DNA from: Pseudomonas sp. ANT_J12 | GTDB taxonomy: Bacteria > Pseudomonadota > Gammaproteobacteria > Pseudomonadales > Pseudomonadaceae | Length of the DNA: 64,000 nt | Direction: 5' to 3' | Assembly (NCBI RefSeq): GCF_008370045.1 | Contig: NZ_VOBN01000005.1 | Span: 62,001-126,000, forward strand | In this document: positions 8,104-17,409 of the stretch, piece after piece | How positions within the stretch are numbered: position 1 is the stretch's first letter | How the letters are laid out: each line of letters begins with the position of its first letter | The notes under the pieces: model-generated | Databases searched by the model: none | What the model saw: the letters and a program-made list of their open reading frames with translations, nothing else | Told to the model about the DNA's origin: nothing | Made by a program: the position numbers and the translations under genes

Positions 8104-9030
8104 GTGAGCGAGCGTTCCAGCCATTGGCAATTGCAGACCATCGTCAGCCAGCTGCGCACGGCACGTGATCAATGGCGTGCACAAAACGGCCGCGCCAGCG
8201 GCGAGCAGGGCGGTCGCGAGTTGCCGTCCCGGGCGGCGATGGCGGAGATTCTTGAAGCCTTGTGCGGGGCGTTGTTCCCGATGCGTCTGGGGCCGGTGGA
8301 TTTGCGTGAAGAGAGTGAAGACTTCTACGTCGGCCATACCCTCGACGTGGCGCTGAACGCATTGCTGGCCCAGGCGCGACTCGAACTGCGTTACGCCGCC
8401 CGGCACAGCGCCGAGGTCGACACCGAAGTCGAGGCCAAGACCATTTCCATCATCCAGGACTTCGCCCTTGCCTTGCCGGGGCTGCGTAGTCTGCTCGACA
8501 CCGACGTGCTGGCGGCCTATCACGGCGACCCGGCGGCGCGCAGCGTCGATGAAGTGCTGCTGTGCTATCCGGGGATCCTGGCGGTGATTCACCATCGCCT
8601 CGCCCACCATCTGTACCGCGCCGGGTTGCCGTTGCTGGCGCGGATCAGCGCGGAAATCGCGCACTCGGCGACCGGCATCGACATTCATCCGGGGGCGCAG
8701 ATCGGCCGCAGCTTCTTTATCGATCACGGGACGGGTGTGGTGATTGGCGAAACGGCGATCATCGGCGAGCGGGTGCGGATTTATCAGGCCGTGACGTTGG
8801 GTGCCAAGCGTTTCCCATCGGATGAGGACGGCCAGTTGCAGAAGGGCCATCCGCGGCATCCGATTGTCGAGGACGATGTGGTGATCTATGCCGGGGCGAC
8901 GATTCTGGGGCGGATCACCATCGGCAAGGGCTCGACCATTGGCGGCAACGTATGGCTGACCCGCAGCGTACCGGCGGGGTGCAACCTGACGCAGGCGAAT
9001 TTGCAGCATGATGATGGGACGCAGAAGTAA
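8104..9030 (+). CDS. epsC: serine O-acetyltransferase EpsC
   Basis: A 308-residue left-handed beta-helix acetyltransferase that makes O-acetylserine from serine and acetyl-CoA, the first step of cysteine synthesis. An alpha-helical N-terminal part (to about 190) precedes hexapeptide repeats ([20 protein letters not shown], then [20 protein letters not shown]). The catalytic histidine is in IDHGTG. It is longer than E. coli CysE and fits the EpsC/SrpH type. I chose the GTG at 8104, with GTGGAG about 8 bases before, over an in-frame ATG at 7963 that would run through the divergent promoter. A REP pair follows and probably ends the unit. Confidence 0.88.
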   Translation: MSERSSHWQLQTIVSQLRTARDQWRAQNGRASGEQGGRELPSRAAMAEILEALCGALFPMRLGPVDLREESEDFYVGHTLDVALNALLAQARLELRYAARHSAEVDTEVEAKTISIIQDFALALPGLRSLLDTDVLAAYHGDPAARSVDEVLLCYPGILAVIHHRLAHHLYRAGLPLLARISAEIAHSATGIDIHPGAQIGRSFFIDHGTGVVIGETAIIGERVRIYQAVTLGAKRFPSDEDGQLQKGHPRHPIVEDDVVIYAGATILGRITIGKGSTIGGNVWLTRSVPAGCNLTQANLQHDDGTQK

Positions 9031-9063
9031 GGCCCGAGATCTGGGCTGACTGAACTGGCCTCT

Positions 9064-9145
9064 TCGCGGGCAAGCCTCGCTCCTACAGGTTATGCGCGAT
9101 TTTTCGAAATTGCGCGGACCTGTAGGAGCGAGGCTTGCCCGCGAA
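9064..9145. repeat. REP pair (CGGGCAAGCCTCGCTCCTAC type)
   Basis: Inverted copies of the REP core, GGGCAAGCCTCGCTCCTACA and its complement, separated by about 35 bases, just downstream of epsC. It can fold into a long hairpin. The same type is found at 55764-55840 and 58615-58707, with a single copy at 46021-46047. Confidence 0.88.
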
Positions 9146-9289
9146 TGGTTTCAAGCCGAACCGCGATAATGGCAATCCGCCAATTTCCCAGTGAACGAAT
9201 CCCCCTACCCCCACGTCATACCCTTCCTTGAGCTAGCGTAGGAAAGCGACCGCCGAGCCCTGCGATTAGTCCTTAGCACGCTATTCATG

Positions 9290-9317
9290 TTTAACTTGAA
9301 CGCTCATTCAAGTTAAA
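9290..9317. promoter_or_regulatory. BetI-type operator upstream of betT
   Basis: A perfect inverted repeat: TTTAACTTGAA and TTCAAGTTAAA separated by six bases (CGCTCA), 92 bases before the betT start. The core TTGAAC-N4-TTCAA resembles known binding sites of BetI, the TetR-type choline-responsive repressor. betI itself is not in the window. The symmetry is seen directly; the regulator is inferred from betT and the core. Confidence 0.7.
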
Positions 9318-9409
9318 CCGCCGGTTTGCTGCCCGCTCACAACAGGAGGCTTGCCCTTGCCGAGTCCGTTTCTGATTGCCCTGTTTCACCCCCTTGAGGT
9401 GCGCTGTTC

Positions 9410-11404
9410 ATGAGTGCACCGTCCACCCTTCCAAGCGGCCAAGTCCGCATGAATCCACCGGTGTTTTACTTCGCGGCGGGTTTCATCCTGTTGTTCGGCA
9501 TCGTTGTCATGGCCTTCCCCAAACAGGCCGGTGCCTGGCTGCTGGAAGCGCAAAACTGGGCGGCCAATACGGTCGGCTGGTACTACATGCTCGCGATGAC
9601 CCTGTATCTGGTCTTCGTGGTGGTCACCGCGTTATCGGGCTACGGCAAGATCAAGCTCGGTGCCGACCACGACGAACCCGAATTCAGTTACCTGTCCTGG
9701 GCCGGCATGCTGTTCGCGGCCGGGATCAGTATCACGCTGTTTTTCTTTTGTGTGTCCGAACCGCTGACGCACCTGGCGCAGCCGCCCCAAGGCACCGCCG
9801 GCACGCCGGAAGCGGCGCGCCAGGCGATGCAGATTCTGTTTCTGCACTGGGGCCTGCATGGCTGGGGCGTTTTCGCCTTTGTCGGTATGGCGCTGGCCTA
9901 CTTCGCCTATCGGCATAACCTGCCGCTGGCCCTGCGTTCGGCGCTGTACCCGCTGATCGGCAAGCGCATCAATGGCCCCATTGGTTACGCGGTGGATGGC
10001 TTCGGCATCATCGCCACGGTGTTCGGCCTCGGCGCGGACATGGGTTTTGGCGTGTTGCACCTCAACTCGGGGCTCGACTACCTGTTCGGCATCGCCCACA
10101 CCCACTGGATTCAGGTGGGCCTGATCACGCTTATGATGGGCGCGGCGATCATCGTTGCCGTCTCCGGCGTCGATAAAGGCGTGCGGGTGATGTCCGACAT
10201 CAACATGCTGCTGGCCTGCGCGCTGCTGCTGTTCGTGCTGTTTGCCGGCCCGACCCAGCACCTGCTCAACACCTTGATCCAGAACATCGGCGACTACCTC
10301 GGCGCGTTGCCGATGAAGAGTTTCGACCTCTACGCCTACGATAAACCCAGCGACTGGCTAGGCGGCTGGACGGTGTTCTACTGGGCCTGGTGGATCGCAT
10401 GGTCGCCGTTCGTGGGCCTGTTCATCGCGCGGATTTCCCGTGGCCGGACCATCCGCGAATTCGTCTTCGGCGTGCTGTTGATCCCGCTCGGTTTCACCCT
10501 GGCGTGGATGTCGATCTTCGGCAACAGCGCCATCGACCAGGTGCTCAACCACGGCATGACGGCGCTCGGTATGTCGGCCATCGATAACCCGTCGATGACC
10601 CTGTACCTGCTGCTGGAAACCTATCCGTGGAGCAAGACTGTGATCGCGGTCACGGTGTTTATCAGCTTCGTGTTCTTCGTCACCTCCGCTGACTCCGGCA
10701 CCGTAGTCCTGTCGACGCTGTCGGCCAAGGGCGGCAACCCGGATGAAGACGGGCCGAAATGGCTGCGGGTGTTCTGGGGCGCGATGACGGCGCTGGTGAC
10801 CAGCGCGCTGCTGTTCTCCGGCAGCATCGATGCGCTGAAGTCGGCGGTAGTGCTGACCTCGTTGCCGTTCTCGATGATCCTGCTGCTGATGATGTGGGGG
10901 CTGCACAAGGCCTTCTACCTGGAGTCGCAGAAGCAGATTGCGCAGATGCACTCCCTGGCGCCGGTCTCCGGTTCCAAGCGTGGAGGCTGGCGTCAGCGCT
11001 TGAGTCAGGCGGTGCATTTCCCGTCGCGGGATGAGGTCTATCGCTTCCTCGAAACCTCGGTGCGTCCGGCGATTGAAGAAGTGACGGCGGTGTTTGTCGA
11101 GAAGGGCTTGAGCGTGGTTGCTCAGCCAGACCCGGCCAACGACAGCGTCAGCCTGGAAATCGGTCATGGCGAGCAGCATCCGTTCATCTATCAGGTGCAG
11201 ATGCGCGGCTACTTCACGCCTTCCTTCGCCCGTGGCGGCATGGGTTCCAAGCAACTCAACAACCGTCGCTACTACCGCGCCGAGGTGCATCTGAGCGAGG
11301 GCAGTCAGGACTACGATCTGGTGGGCTACACCAAGGAGCAGATCATCAACGACATCCTCGACCAGTACGAACGGCACATGCAGTTCCTGCACCTGGTTCG
11401 TTGA
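9410..11404 (+). CDS. betT: BCCT-family choline/glycine betaine transporter BetT
   Basis: A 664-residue sodium- or proton-coupled transporter with about twelve membrane segments. The BCCT signature region GWTVFYWAWWIAWSPFVGLF is near residue 318, and a cytoplasmic C-terminal tail of about 150 residues (from the end of the membrane part near 510) is typical of long BetT proteins that sense osmotic stress. It imports choline, feeding glycine betaine synthesis. It stands alone, with a BetI-type dyad upstream and no betIBA in view. Substrate identity is inferred from family and operator; other BCCT members take betaine or carnitine. Confidence 0.85.
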   Translation: MSAPSTLPSGQVRMNPPVFYFAAGFILLFGIVVMAFPKQAGAWLLEAQNWAANTVGWYYMLAMTLYLVFVVVTALSGYGKIKLGADHDEPEFSYLSWAGMLFAAGISITLFFFCVSEPLTHLAQPPQGTAGTPEAARQAMQILFLHWGLHGWGVFAFVGMALAYFAYRHNLPLALRSALYPLIGKRINGPIGYAVDGFGIIATVFGLGADMGFGVLHLNSGLDYLFGIAHTHWIQVGLITLMMGAAIIVAVSGVDKGVRVMSDINMLLACALLLFVLFAGPTQHLLNTLIQNIGDYLGALPMKSFDLYAYDKPSDWLGGWTVFYWAWWIAWSPFVGLFIARISRGRTIREFVFGVLLIPLGFTLAWMSIFGNSAIDQVLNHGMTALGMSAIDNPSMTLYLLLETYPWSKTVIAVTVFISFVFFVTSADSGTVVLSTLSAKGGNPDEDGPKWLRVFWGAMTALVTSALLFSGSIDALKSAVVLTSLPFSMILLLMMWGLHKAFYLESQKQIAQMHSLAPVSGSKRGGWRQRLSQAVHFPSRDEVYRFLETSVRPAIEEVTAVFVEKGLSVVAQPDPANDSVSLEIGHGEQHPFIYQVQMRGYFTPSFARGGMGSKQLNNRRYYRAEVHLSEGSQDYDLVGYTKEQIINDILDQYERHMQFLHLVR

Positions 11405-11421
11405 TCGAGCGCCGGTGGCGG

Positions 11422-11679
11422 CTAGGCTTTGTTCAACACCATGAACAACACCAGCGCCGCCACCGGCACACTGAACACCACCGTGCCGACCACCAGTTCC
11501 GAACTCACGGGCTGGTTGGCCGTGACCACGCCCACCGCGCCGTTGATCACCGTCAGTGCCAGCCACAGGACGACGAAGCTGTAAGTCAGTGTCTGGGGGC
11601 TGAAGCCGATTCGCTCGCCGATGTAGAGCATCAGTGCGAGCAGGACCAGGCCGAAGAAGATGATGATGGTGGTGTGCAT
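11422..11679 (-). CDS. small hypothetical membrane protein
   Basis: An 85-residue hydrophobic protein with about three membrane segments (IIIFFGLVLLALMLYIG, LTYSFVVLWLALTVING, VVGTVVFSVPVAALVLFMVL). The ATG at 11679 has GGAG six bases before it. A longer frame to 12375 is not supported because upstream residues look non-coding. It converges on betT with only 17 bases between the stops. I recognise no function. Confidence 0.7.
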   Translation of the reverse strand: MHTTIIIFFGLVLLALMLYIGERIGFSPQTLTYSFVVLWLALTVINGAVGVVTANQPVSSELVVGTVVFSVPVAALVLFMVLNKA

Positions 11680-12503
11680 ATGTGCTCCGCCTGTCGATAG
11701 GTGTTGCCTGTCCGACCGCCATCGCGAGCGAGCTCGCTCCCACAATTGATCCTTGTTGTTCACCAGTTTAGTGGTCGCTGGAGATCCAGTGTGGGCGTAG
11801 TGCATGTCGATCCGGGATGTGTCTTTCGCTCGGGTGTTCCCGCGTCCGGACTCTCCATCCCCCTTCGCATCGTCGCCAGCCGGGCGGTCTCCCGTGTGAG
11901 CGAGTAGTCCCCAAGGCCGAGCGCTGCGCCCGGAGCGATTTCCAGTCCATGACGCGCTCAGACCACGCTGAACCCTTGACTTTGCAGGCTGTATCGAGCG
12001 CCCTGAACGGTCGCTTTGGGCCTGGGTGTCATCGCTGTACCCCCTATAAAAATGCATGCCATGTAGTACGAAATATTGCCTCGCCAAGTCAGTTTCAGAG
12101 TGGCGCTCGGCCCGTGATCTGACCGTTTTGTACCGAAGTTGTCGAGGTTTCGTTGTGCAGGTAGCGCTAAGGTTCGCGGTACATACTGCTTCTCGGGAAA
12201 GTACACATTTGGGCGGCGGCGGTGGGCACCACCGACTCGGAGGGTCGTTGAATGTGGCGCTCATCCAAAGGGTAGTCGGTGATCGTTCGGGCCGCACGCG
12301 TGCAAGCCGAGAGCCGCGTGTGGAAGAAGTATGAAACGTTTCAGCAAATAGTCGCAGCCAGGGTTGGCGGCGCATTACTTGGGCGTATGCTGGTCAACTT
12401 CGACGTATCGAAGTCACTGAACATTAGAAGACGGGCCTCTCCCGCAAGCGAGTTGGCCCGGGTGGAAATCGACACCATTTCAAAACAGACAAGAGAGGAT
12501 TCG
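11680..12503. other. long unexplained intergenic stretch with a REP and fragments of unknown origin
   Basis: More than 800 bases without a convincing long gene. A single REP core lies at 11715-11744. On the minus strand a 24-codon ORF (about 11958-12032, beginning MTPRPKATVQ) has a GGGGG site before it, and GC-rich inverted segments follow at about 11830-11950 (CGGGAACACCCG on the minus strand can form a short hairpin). It could be a structured RNA, a decayed gene or an old insertion. The rightmost part must hold the yghZ promoter. Confidence 0.4.
11715..11744. repeat. single REP core (GCGAGCGAGCTCGCTCCCAC type)
   Basis: ATCGCGAGCGAGCTCGCTCC followed by CACA is a common Pseudomonas REP core of a third kind, here as one copy just upstream of the small membrane protein gene. 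Confidence 0.7.
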
Positions 12504-13541
12504 ATGACTTACACCGCTGCCGAAAACCGCTATGAGTCCATCCCTTACCGCCGCGTAGGTCGCAGCGGGCTGGTGCTGCCGGCACTGTCCCTGGGGCTGT
12601 GGCACAACTTCGGCGACAGTACGCCGATCGACACCCAGCGCTCGTTGCTGCGCACGGCGTTTGACCTGGGCATCAACCACTTCGACCTGGCCAACAACTA
12701 TGGCCCGCCGTACGGCAGCGCCGAAATCAACTTCGGTCGCTTGCTGCGCGAAGACTTCAAGCAGTACCGCGACGAACTGATTATCTCCAGCAAGGCCGGT
12801 TGGGACATGTGGCCAGGCCCGTACGGCCAGGGCGGCGGTTCGCGCAAATACGTGCTGGCCAGCCTCGACCAGAGCTTGCAACGCCTGGGCCTGGACTACG
12901 TGGACATCTTCTATTCCCACCGCTTCGACCCGGACACCCCACTGGAAGAAACCGCCAGCGCATTGGCCACTGCCGTGCAGCAGGGCAAGGCGTTGTACAT
13001 CGGCATCTCGTCCTACTCCGGGGTGAAAACCCGCGAAATGGCCGCGCTGCTGCAAGAGTGGAAAGTGCCGCTGTTGATTCACCAACCGGCCTACAACCTG
13101 CTCAATCGCTGGGTGGAAAAAGATCTGCTGGATGTCACCGATGAACTCGGCGCTGGCGTGATTGCGTTCACCCCGTTGGCCCAGGGTTTGTTGACCGATA
13201 AATACCTCAACGGCATTCCGAAGGATGCGCGGGTCAACCGTCCGGGCGGTGGTTCGTTGCAGTCGGCGCACCTGTCTGAAGCCAACATCGCCCACGTGCG
13301 CGGGCTCAATGAGATTGCCAAGCGGCGTGGCCAGAGCCTGGCGCAACTGGCCTTGGCCTGGACCCTGCGTGACCCGCGCGTGACCTCGGCCCTGATCGGC
13401 GCGAGCCGGCCGGAGCAGATTATCGAGAACGTCGGGGCGTTGCAGAATCTGAGCTTTAGCGCGCAAGAGTTGGCGGAGATTGATCGGTTTGCCCAGGAGG
13501 GCGGGATCAATCTTTGGGAGAAGCCTTCTACCGCTGAGTAA
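12504..13541 (+). CDS. yghZ: L-glyceraldehyde 3-phosphate reductase (YghZ-type aldo-keto reductase)
   Basis: A 345-residue cytosolic aldo-keto reductase, AKR14-like, matching E. coli YghZ (346 aa). The catalytic tetrad is visible: Asp61 and Tyr66 in DLANNYGPPYGSAE, Lys97 in ISSKAGW and His139 in FYSHRFDP. The NADPH-binding end IGASRPEQIIENV is also present. It detoxifies L-glyceraldehyde 3-phosphate and methylglyoxal-like aldehydes. The start MTYTAAENRY is chosen over an in-frame ATG at 12279 because AGAGAGG precedes it and upstream residues do not fit the family. A REPIN follows. Confidence 0.88.
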   Translation: MTYTAAENRYESIPYRRVGRSGLVLPALSLGLWHNFGDSTPIDTQRSLLRTAFDLGINHFDLANNYGPPYGSAEINFGRLLREDFKQYRDELIISSKAGWDMWPGPYGQGGGSRKYVLASLDQSLQRLGLDYVDIFYSHRFDPDTPLEETASALATAVQQGKALYIGISSYSGVKTREMAALLQEWKVPLLIHQPAYNLLNRWVEKDLLDVTDELGAGVIAFTPLAQGLLTDKYLNGIPKDARVNRPGGGSLQSAHLSEANIAHVRGLNEIAKRRGQSLAQLALAWTLRDPRVTSALIGASRPEQIIENVGALQNLSFSAQELAEIDRFAQEGGINLWEKPSTAE

Positions 13542-13550
13542 CTGAGTACT

Positions 13551-13654
13551 GATCGTTCCCTCGCGCAGCAAAGGAATGCATCCCGTGACGCTCCGCGTCA
13601 CAGCGGACGCGGAGCGTCCATGGCTGCATTACCACGCAGAGCGTGGGAACGATC
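13551..13654. repeat. REPIN (GATCGTTCCC type)
   Basis: Paired inverted REP cores with nested GACGCTCCGCGT/ACGCGGAGCGTC arms. It sits between the convergent ends of yghZ and tauD, where it may act as a two-way transcription barrier. Confidence 0.85.
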
Positions 13655-13657
13655 GGT

Positions 13658-14500
13658 TCACCGGAAAAACGGCACATCCCCCAACACCGTCGCCCGCTGC
13701 ATCACCCGCCGCGCCGGGCGGTAATCATCCACCGCGTAATGCTGAGTCACGCGGTTATCCCAGAACGCCACGTCGTCCTTCTGCCAGCGCCAGCGAATGG
13801 TGAAATCCGGCCGTGTGGCGTGGGCGAAGAGAAACTTCAGGATCACCTCGCTCTCGGTCTCCGACAGCTCATTGATCTTCGACGTAAACCCTTCATTGAC
13901 GAACAGCGACCGGCGCCCGCTCACCGGGTGTGTACGAATCACCGGGTGCGACAGCGGCGGGTTCTTGCGTCGGGCTTCCTCCCACTGCGCCAATGCTTCT
14001 GGCGTGTTGCCATAGCGTTCCAGCGGGAAAGAACGAGTGAAGTCGTGAGTCGCGGTCAGCCCTTCGAGCAGGGTTTTCATCGGCGCCGACAACGCTTCGT
14101 ACGCCGCAATCCCGCTGGCCCATAACGTGTCGCCACCAAACTCCGGCAGTAACTTGGCACTGAGTACCGCGCCCATCGCCGGGGTCGGCAGGAAAGTGAC
14201 GTCGGTGTGCCAGATCGCGTTGTCGCGCACGTCGGTGACGGCGGTGTCGAGGATCAGCACTTCCGGCTGTTCCGGCACGTTCGGGTAGATCGGGTGAATG
14301 TGCAGGTCGCCAAAATTCGCGGCGAACCGTGCCTGTTGTTGCGGCTCGATCGGTTGGTCGCGGAAGAACAGCACCTGATGCTTGAGCAGCGCCTGTTCGA
14401 TGGCGTCACGCTGTGGCGGGGTCAGCGGCTGACTGATGTCGATGCCGCTGATCTGCGCGCCGAGGGCCGAGCTTAAAGGGACGATGGTCAGGTGGCTCAT
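13658..14500 (-). CDS. tauD: taurine dioxygenase TauD
   Basis: A 280-residue Fe(II)/2-oxoglutarate dioxygenase that turns taurine into sulfite and aminoacetaldehyde. The iron ligands are visible: His98 and Asp100 in [10 protein letters not shown] and His254 near the C-terminus, followed by the 2OG-binding arginine in [10 protein letters not shown]. The length fits E. coli TauD (283). The start [16 protein letters not shown] is the family start; the open frame extends further upstream without a good site. It is the last gene of tauABCD. Confidence 0.93.
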   Translation of the reverse strand: MSHLTIVPLSSALGAQISGIDISQPLTPPQRDAIEQALLKHQVLFFRDQPIEPQQQARFAANFGDLHIHPIYPNVPEQPEVLILDTAVTDVRDNAIWHTDVTFLPTPAMGAVLSAKLLPEFGGDTLWASGIAAYEALSAPMKTLLEGLTATHDFTRSFPLERYGNTPEALAQWEEARRKNPPLSHPVIRTHPVSGRRSLFVNEGFTSKINELSETESEVILKFLFAHATRPDFTIRWRWQKDDVAFWDNRVTQHYAVDDYRPARRVMQRATVLGDVPFFR

Positions 14501-14555
14501 GGTGGTTCTCTTCAATCCGGGGCGCCGAGTTGTCGGCGTAGTCAGTGACAAATCT

Positions 14556-15389
14556 TCAGTGCGCCTGGCCGTGCCACGGCACCAGTTTGCGTTGCAGGGC
14601 GCGCAGGCCCATTTCCATGGCGAAGGCAATCAGCGCGATCACCAGAATCCCCAGCACCACCACATCGGTGACCAGGAATTGCGCCGCCGACTGCACCATA
14701 AAGCCCAAACCGCTGGTGGCGGCGATCAATTCGGCGGCGACCAGCGTCGACCATCCCACGCCCAGACCGATGCGCACGCCGGTCAAAATATCCGGCAGCG
14801 CGCTCGGCAGAATCACATGCCGAATCAACTGCGCCCGGGTCGCGCCCAAGGACTGCGCGGCGCGCAACTTGGCCGGATCAACCGTGCGCACGCCGGTGGC
14901 GGTGGCGATGGCAATCGGGGCGAAGATCGCCAGGTAGATCAGCAAGACTTTCGACAGCTCACCGATGCCGCACCAGATCACGATCAGCGGCAGGTAGGCC
15001 AGCGGTGGAATCGGGCGGTAGAACTCGATCAGCGGATCGAGAATGCCGCGAGCGATGCGGTTGTGGCCGATGGCAATCCCCACCGGCACGGCGGTGAGCA
15101 CCGCGAAGCCGAGGCCCAGGCCGATACGGCTCAGGCTCGCGCCCAAGTGCTGCCACAAGGTCGAATCCATGTAGCCGGTGGTCGCCAGCAGCCAGCCTTT
15201 TTGCAGCACGGCGGACGGCGGTGGCAGGAACAGCGGCTCGATCATGCCGGTGGCGGTGACGGCCCACCAGATGAACACCAAAGCGAACAACGTCAGCATG
15301 CTGATCCAGCGCGTGCTCACACTGCGCCGCACCGGAATCACCGTCGAACCGGGTTTCACCGTCACGGCCGGAATTTCATAGCTGCTCAT
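14556..15389 (-). CDS. tauC: taurine ABC transporter permease TauC
   Basis: A 277-residue inner membrane permease of the SsuC/TauC family with about six membrane segments and the EAA-like loop [20 protein letters not shown]. It forms the taurine channel with TauB. Its ATG overlaps the tauB stop by four bases (ATGA). Confidence 0.93.
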   Translation of the reverse strand: MSSYEIPAVTVKPGSTVIPVRRSVSTRWISMLTLFALVFIWWAVTATGMIEPLFLPPPSAVLQKGWLLATTGYMDSTLWQHLGASLSRIGLGLGFAVLTAVPVGIAIGHNRIARGILDPLIEFYRPIPPLAYLPLIVIWCGIGELSKVLLIYLAIFAPIAIATATGVRTVDPAKLRAAQSLGATRAQLIRHVILPSALPDILTGVRIGLGVGWSTLVAAELIAATSGLGFMVQSAAQFLVTDVVVLGILVIALIAFAMEMGLRALQRKLVPWHGQAH

Positions 15390-16180
15390 GCGCGCTCCTG
15401 CCGCGTGGCGGCGCTGCGTTGGGAGAACACTTTGGCGAGCACGTGTTCGCGGGTTTCGATAAAGCGCGGGTCGGATTTGATCGCCCGTGCCGACTCACCG
15501 GCGGCGTAACGCTGGCCGAAGTCCAGGCTCAGGCGCTCGACGATTTGCCCGGGGTTGGGCGCCAGCAGAATCAGGTCAGTGGCGAGGAACACCGCTTCTT
15601 CGATGTCGTGGGTGATCAGGAACACCGGTTTGGCGGTGCGCTGCCAGACTTGCAGCAACAGTTCCTGCATCTGTTCGCGGGTGAAGGCATCGAGGGCGCC
15701 GAAAGGCTCGTCCATCAGCAACACGCGCGGGTCGGCAGCAAGGGCGCGGGCGAGGCCGACACGTTGCTTCTGGCCGCCCGAGAGCTGCCAGATGCGCCGG
15801 TTTTCGAAACCGGACAGGTCCACCAGTGCGAGCATTTCCCTGGCGCGGATCTCGCGTTTTTCTTTCGACACACCGGCCAGTTCCAGACCGAAACCCACAT
15901 TGGCCAGCACGTCCTGCCAAGGCAGCAACGCATCGTCCTGGAACACCACGCCGCGTTCGGCGCTCGGGCCTTTGACCGGCACGCCATCGAGGGTGATGCG
16001 TCCGGCGCTGGGTTCGACGAAACCGGCAATCAGGTTCAACAGCGAAGTCTTGCCACTGCCGGACGGGCCGAGGGCCACCAGCAATTGCTGGGGCCCCAGG
16101 CTCAAGGAAATATCCGTCAGTACCGGTTCCGGACTGCCGGGGTACTGTGCGCTGATGCGCTCCAGCTGTAGCAAAGCCAT
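15386..16180 (-). CDS. tauB: taurine ABC transporter ATP-binding protein TauB
   Basis: A 264-residue ABC ATPase with Walker [12 protein letters not shown] near 37, signature LSGGQKQR, Walker [12 protein letters not shown] and H-loop [14 protein letters not shown], as in nitrate/sulfonate/taurine importers. It powers taurine uptake. It lies 15 bases after tauA and overlaps tauC. Confidence 0.93.
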   Translation of the reverse strand: MALLQLERISAQYPGSPEPVLTDISLSLGPQQLLVALGPSGSGKTSLLNLIAGFVEPSAGRITLDGVPVKGPSAERGVVFQDDALLPWQDVLANVGFGLELAGVSKEKREIRAREMLALVDLSGFENRRIWQLSGGQKQRVGLARALAADPRVLLMDEPFGALDAFTREQMQELLLQVWQRTAKPVFLITHDIEEAVFLATDLILLAPNPGQIVERLSLDFGQRYAAGESARAIKSDPRFIETREHVLAKVFSQRSAATRQERA

Positions 16181-16195
16181 CGCGGTTAACTCCGA

Positions 16196-17173
16196 TCAGT
16201 TGGTGATGTATTTCGCGCTGACATACGGGGCGTAGTCCGGCAGCACGGCCTCGACCTTGCCTTGTTCTTTCAGGAACGCGGCGGTGTCGGTGATGGCCTT
16301 GGTGGTCGGTGCGCCGAGGGTGATCACTTGATCAGCCGCCAGTGGGTAGACGTTGCCTTGCAGCAGCAATGGAATGTCAGCCGCTTTGGCGCCGGACAGC
16401 TTCACCAGTTTGTCGACGTTGCTTTGGTTGGCGAGCCAGGTTTTTGGGTCTTTGCGGTAGTCGGCGTAGGCGTCGAGGGTGACTTTGGCGAATGCGGTGA
16501 CGATTTCCGGGTGCTTCTCGGCGAAGTCTTTACGCACGATCCAGGCATCGAAAGTCGGTGCGCCGAACTTGGCCAGTTCGCCGGAGGTGATCAGCACTTT
16601 GCCGTTTTCCTTGGCGACGCCCAGAGCCGGGTCCCAAACGTAAGTGGCGTCGATATCACCGCGTTTCCACGCAGCCACGATGGCCGGCGGCGCGAGGTTG
16701 AGGATGGTGACTTTCGACGGGTCGATGTTCCAGTGTTTGAGCGCGGCCAGCAGGCTGTAGTGGCCGGTGGAAACGAATGGCACGGCGATTTTCTTGCCGA
16801 TCAGGTCTTGCGGGGTCTTGATCCCGGAACCGTCGCGAGCGACCAGGGCTTCAGCGGCGCCGATCTGGGTGGCAATGAGGAAGGTTTCCACCGGGACTTT
16901 GCGAGTGATCGCAGCGGTCAGGGGGCTGGAACCGAGGTAGCCGATCTGCACGTCGCCGGAGGCGATGGCGGCGATGATGTCGGCACCGTTGTCGAATTTG
17001 CGCCAGTCGATCTTGGCGTTGGTGGCTTTTTCGTATGCGCCGTCAGCCTGGGCGACTTTGGCCGGGTCGACGGTGGTCTGGTAGGCGACGGTGACGTCAG
17101 CCGCCTGGGCAAAGAAACTCGCCGCAGCCAAAGACGCGGCCGCCAGGAGGCGAAGAGGGAAATTCATTTTCAT
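16196..17173 (-). CDS. tauA: taurine-binding periplasmic protein TauA
   Basis: A 325-residue solute-binding protein. A Sec signal (LRLLAAASLAAASFFAQA) ends at AQA-ADVTVAYQ. The fold marks GYLGSSPLTAAITRKVPV and YVWDPALG are typical of sulfonate/taurine binders. It opens the tauABCD operon, expressed under sulfate starvation in relatives. An AT-rich island lies just upstream. Confidence 0.92.
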   Translation of the reverse strand: MKMNFPLRLLAAASLAAASFFAQAADVTVAYQTTVDPAKVAQADGAYEKATNAKIDWRKFDNGADIIAAIASGDVQIGYLGSSPLTAAITRKVPVETFLIATQIGAAEALVARDGSGIKTPQDLIGKKIAVPFVSTGHYSLLAALKHWNIDPSKVTILNLAPPAIVAAWKRGDIDATYVWDPALGVAKENGKVLITSGELAKFGAPTFDAWIVRKDFAEKHPEIVTAFAKVTLDAYADYRKDPKTWLANQSNVDKLVKLSGAKAADIPLLLQGNVYPLAADQVITLGAPTTKAITDTAAFLKEQGKVEAVLPDYAPYVSAKYITN

Positions 17174-17220
17174 TGAGAGAAGCTCCTATCAGGCGACCGA
17201 GGATCGGCGTGAAAGGAGAC

Positions 17221-17270
17221 TAAATGATATAAGAATCCTAAAATAAATAACTTTTTCGAATTAGCTTATG
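17221..17270. promoter_or_regulatory. AT-rich island upstream of tauA, possible CysB/Cbl-type site
   Basis: Fifty bases rich in A and T (ATAAGAATCCTAAAATAAAT and more), starting 48 bases before tauA. tau operons are activated by CysB-like LysR proteins in other bacteria. No exact consensus can be fixed by eye. Confidence 0.4.
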
Positions 17271-17296
17271 AGCGGAAAATTCTAAGCACATCACCA

Positions 17297-17398
17297 GATC
17301 GTTCCCACGCTCTGCGTGGGAATGCAGCCCGTGACGCTCCGCGTCACTGGACGCAGAGCGTCCCTTGAGGCGTTCCCACGCGGAGCATGGGAACGATC
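17297..17398. repeat. REPIN (GATCGTTCCC type)
   Basis: Inverted REP cores with nested GTGACGCTCC and GACGCAGAGC arms, lying between gshA (end) and the tauA promoter. The right copy has one changed base in its core (GCATGGGAACGATC). Confidence 0.85.
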
Positions 17399-17409
17399 AA
17401 GATCGTCGT

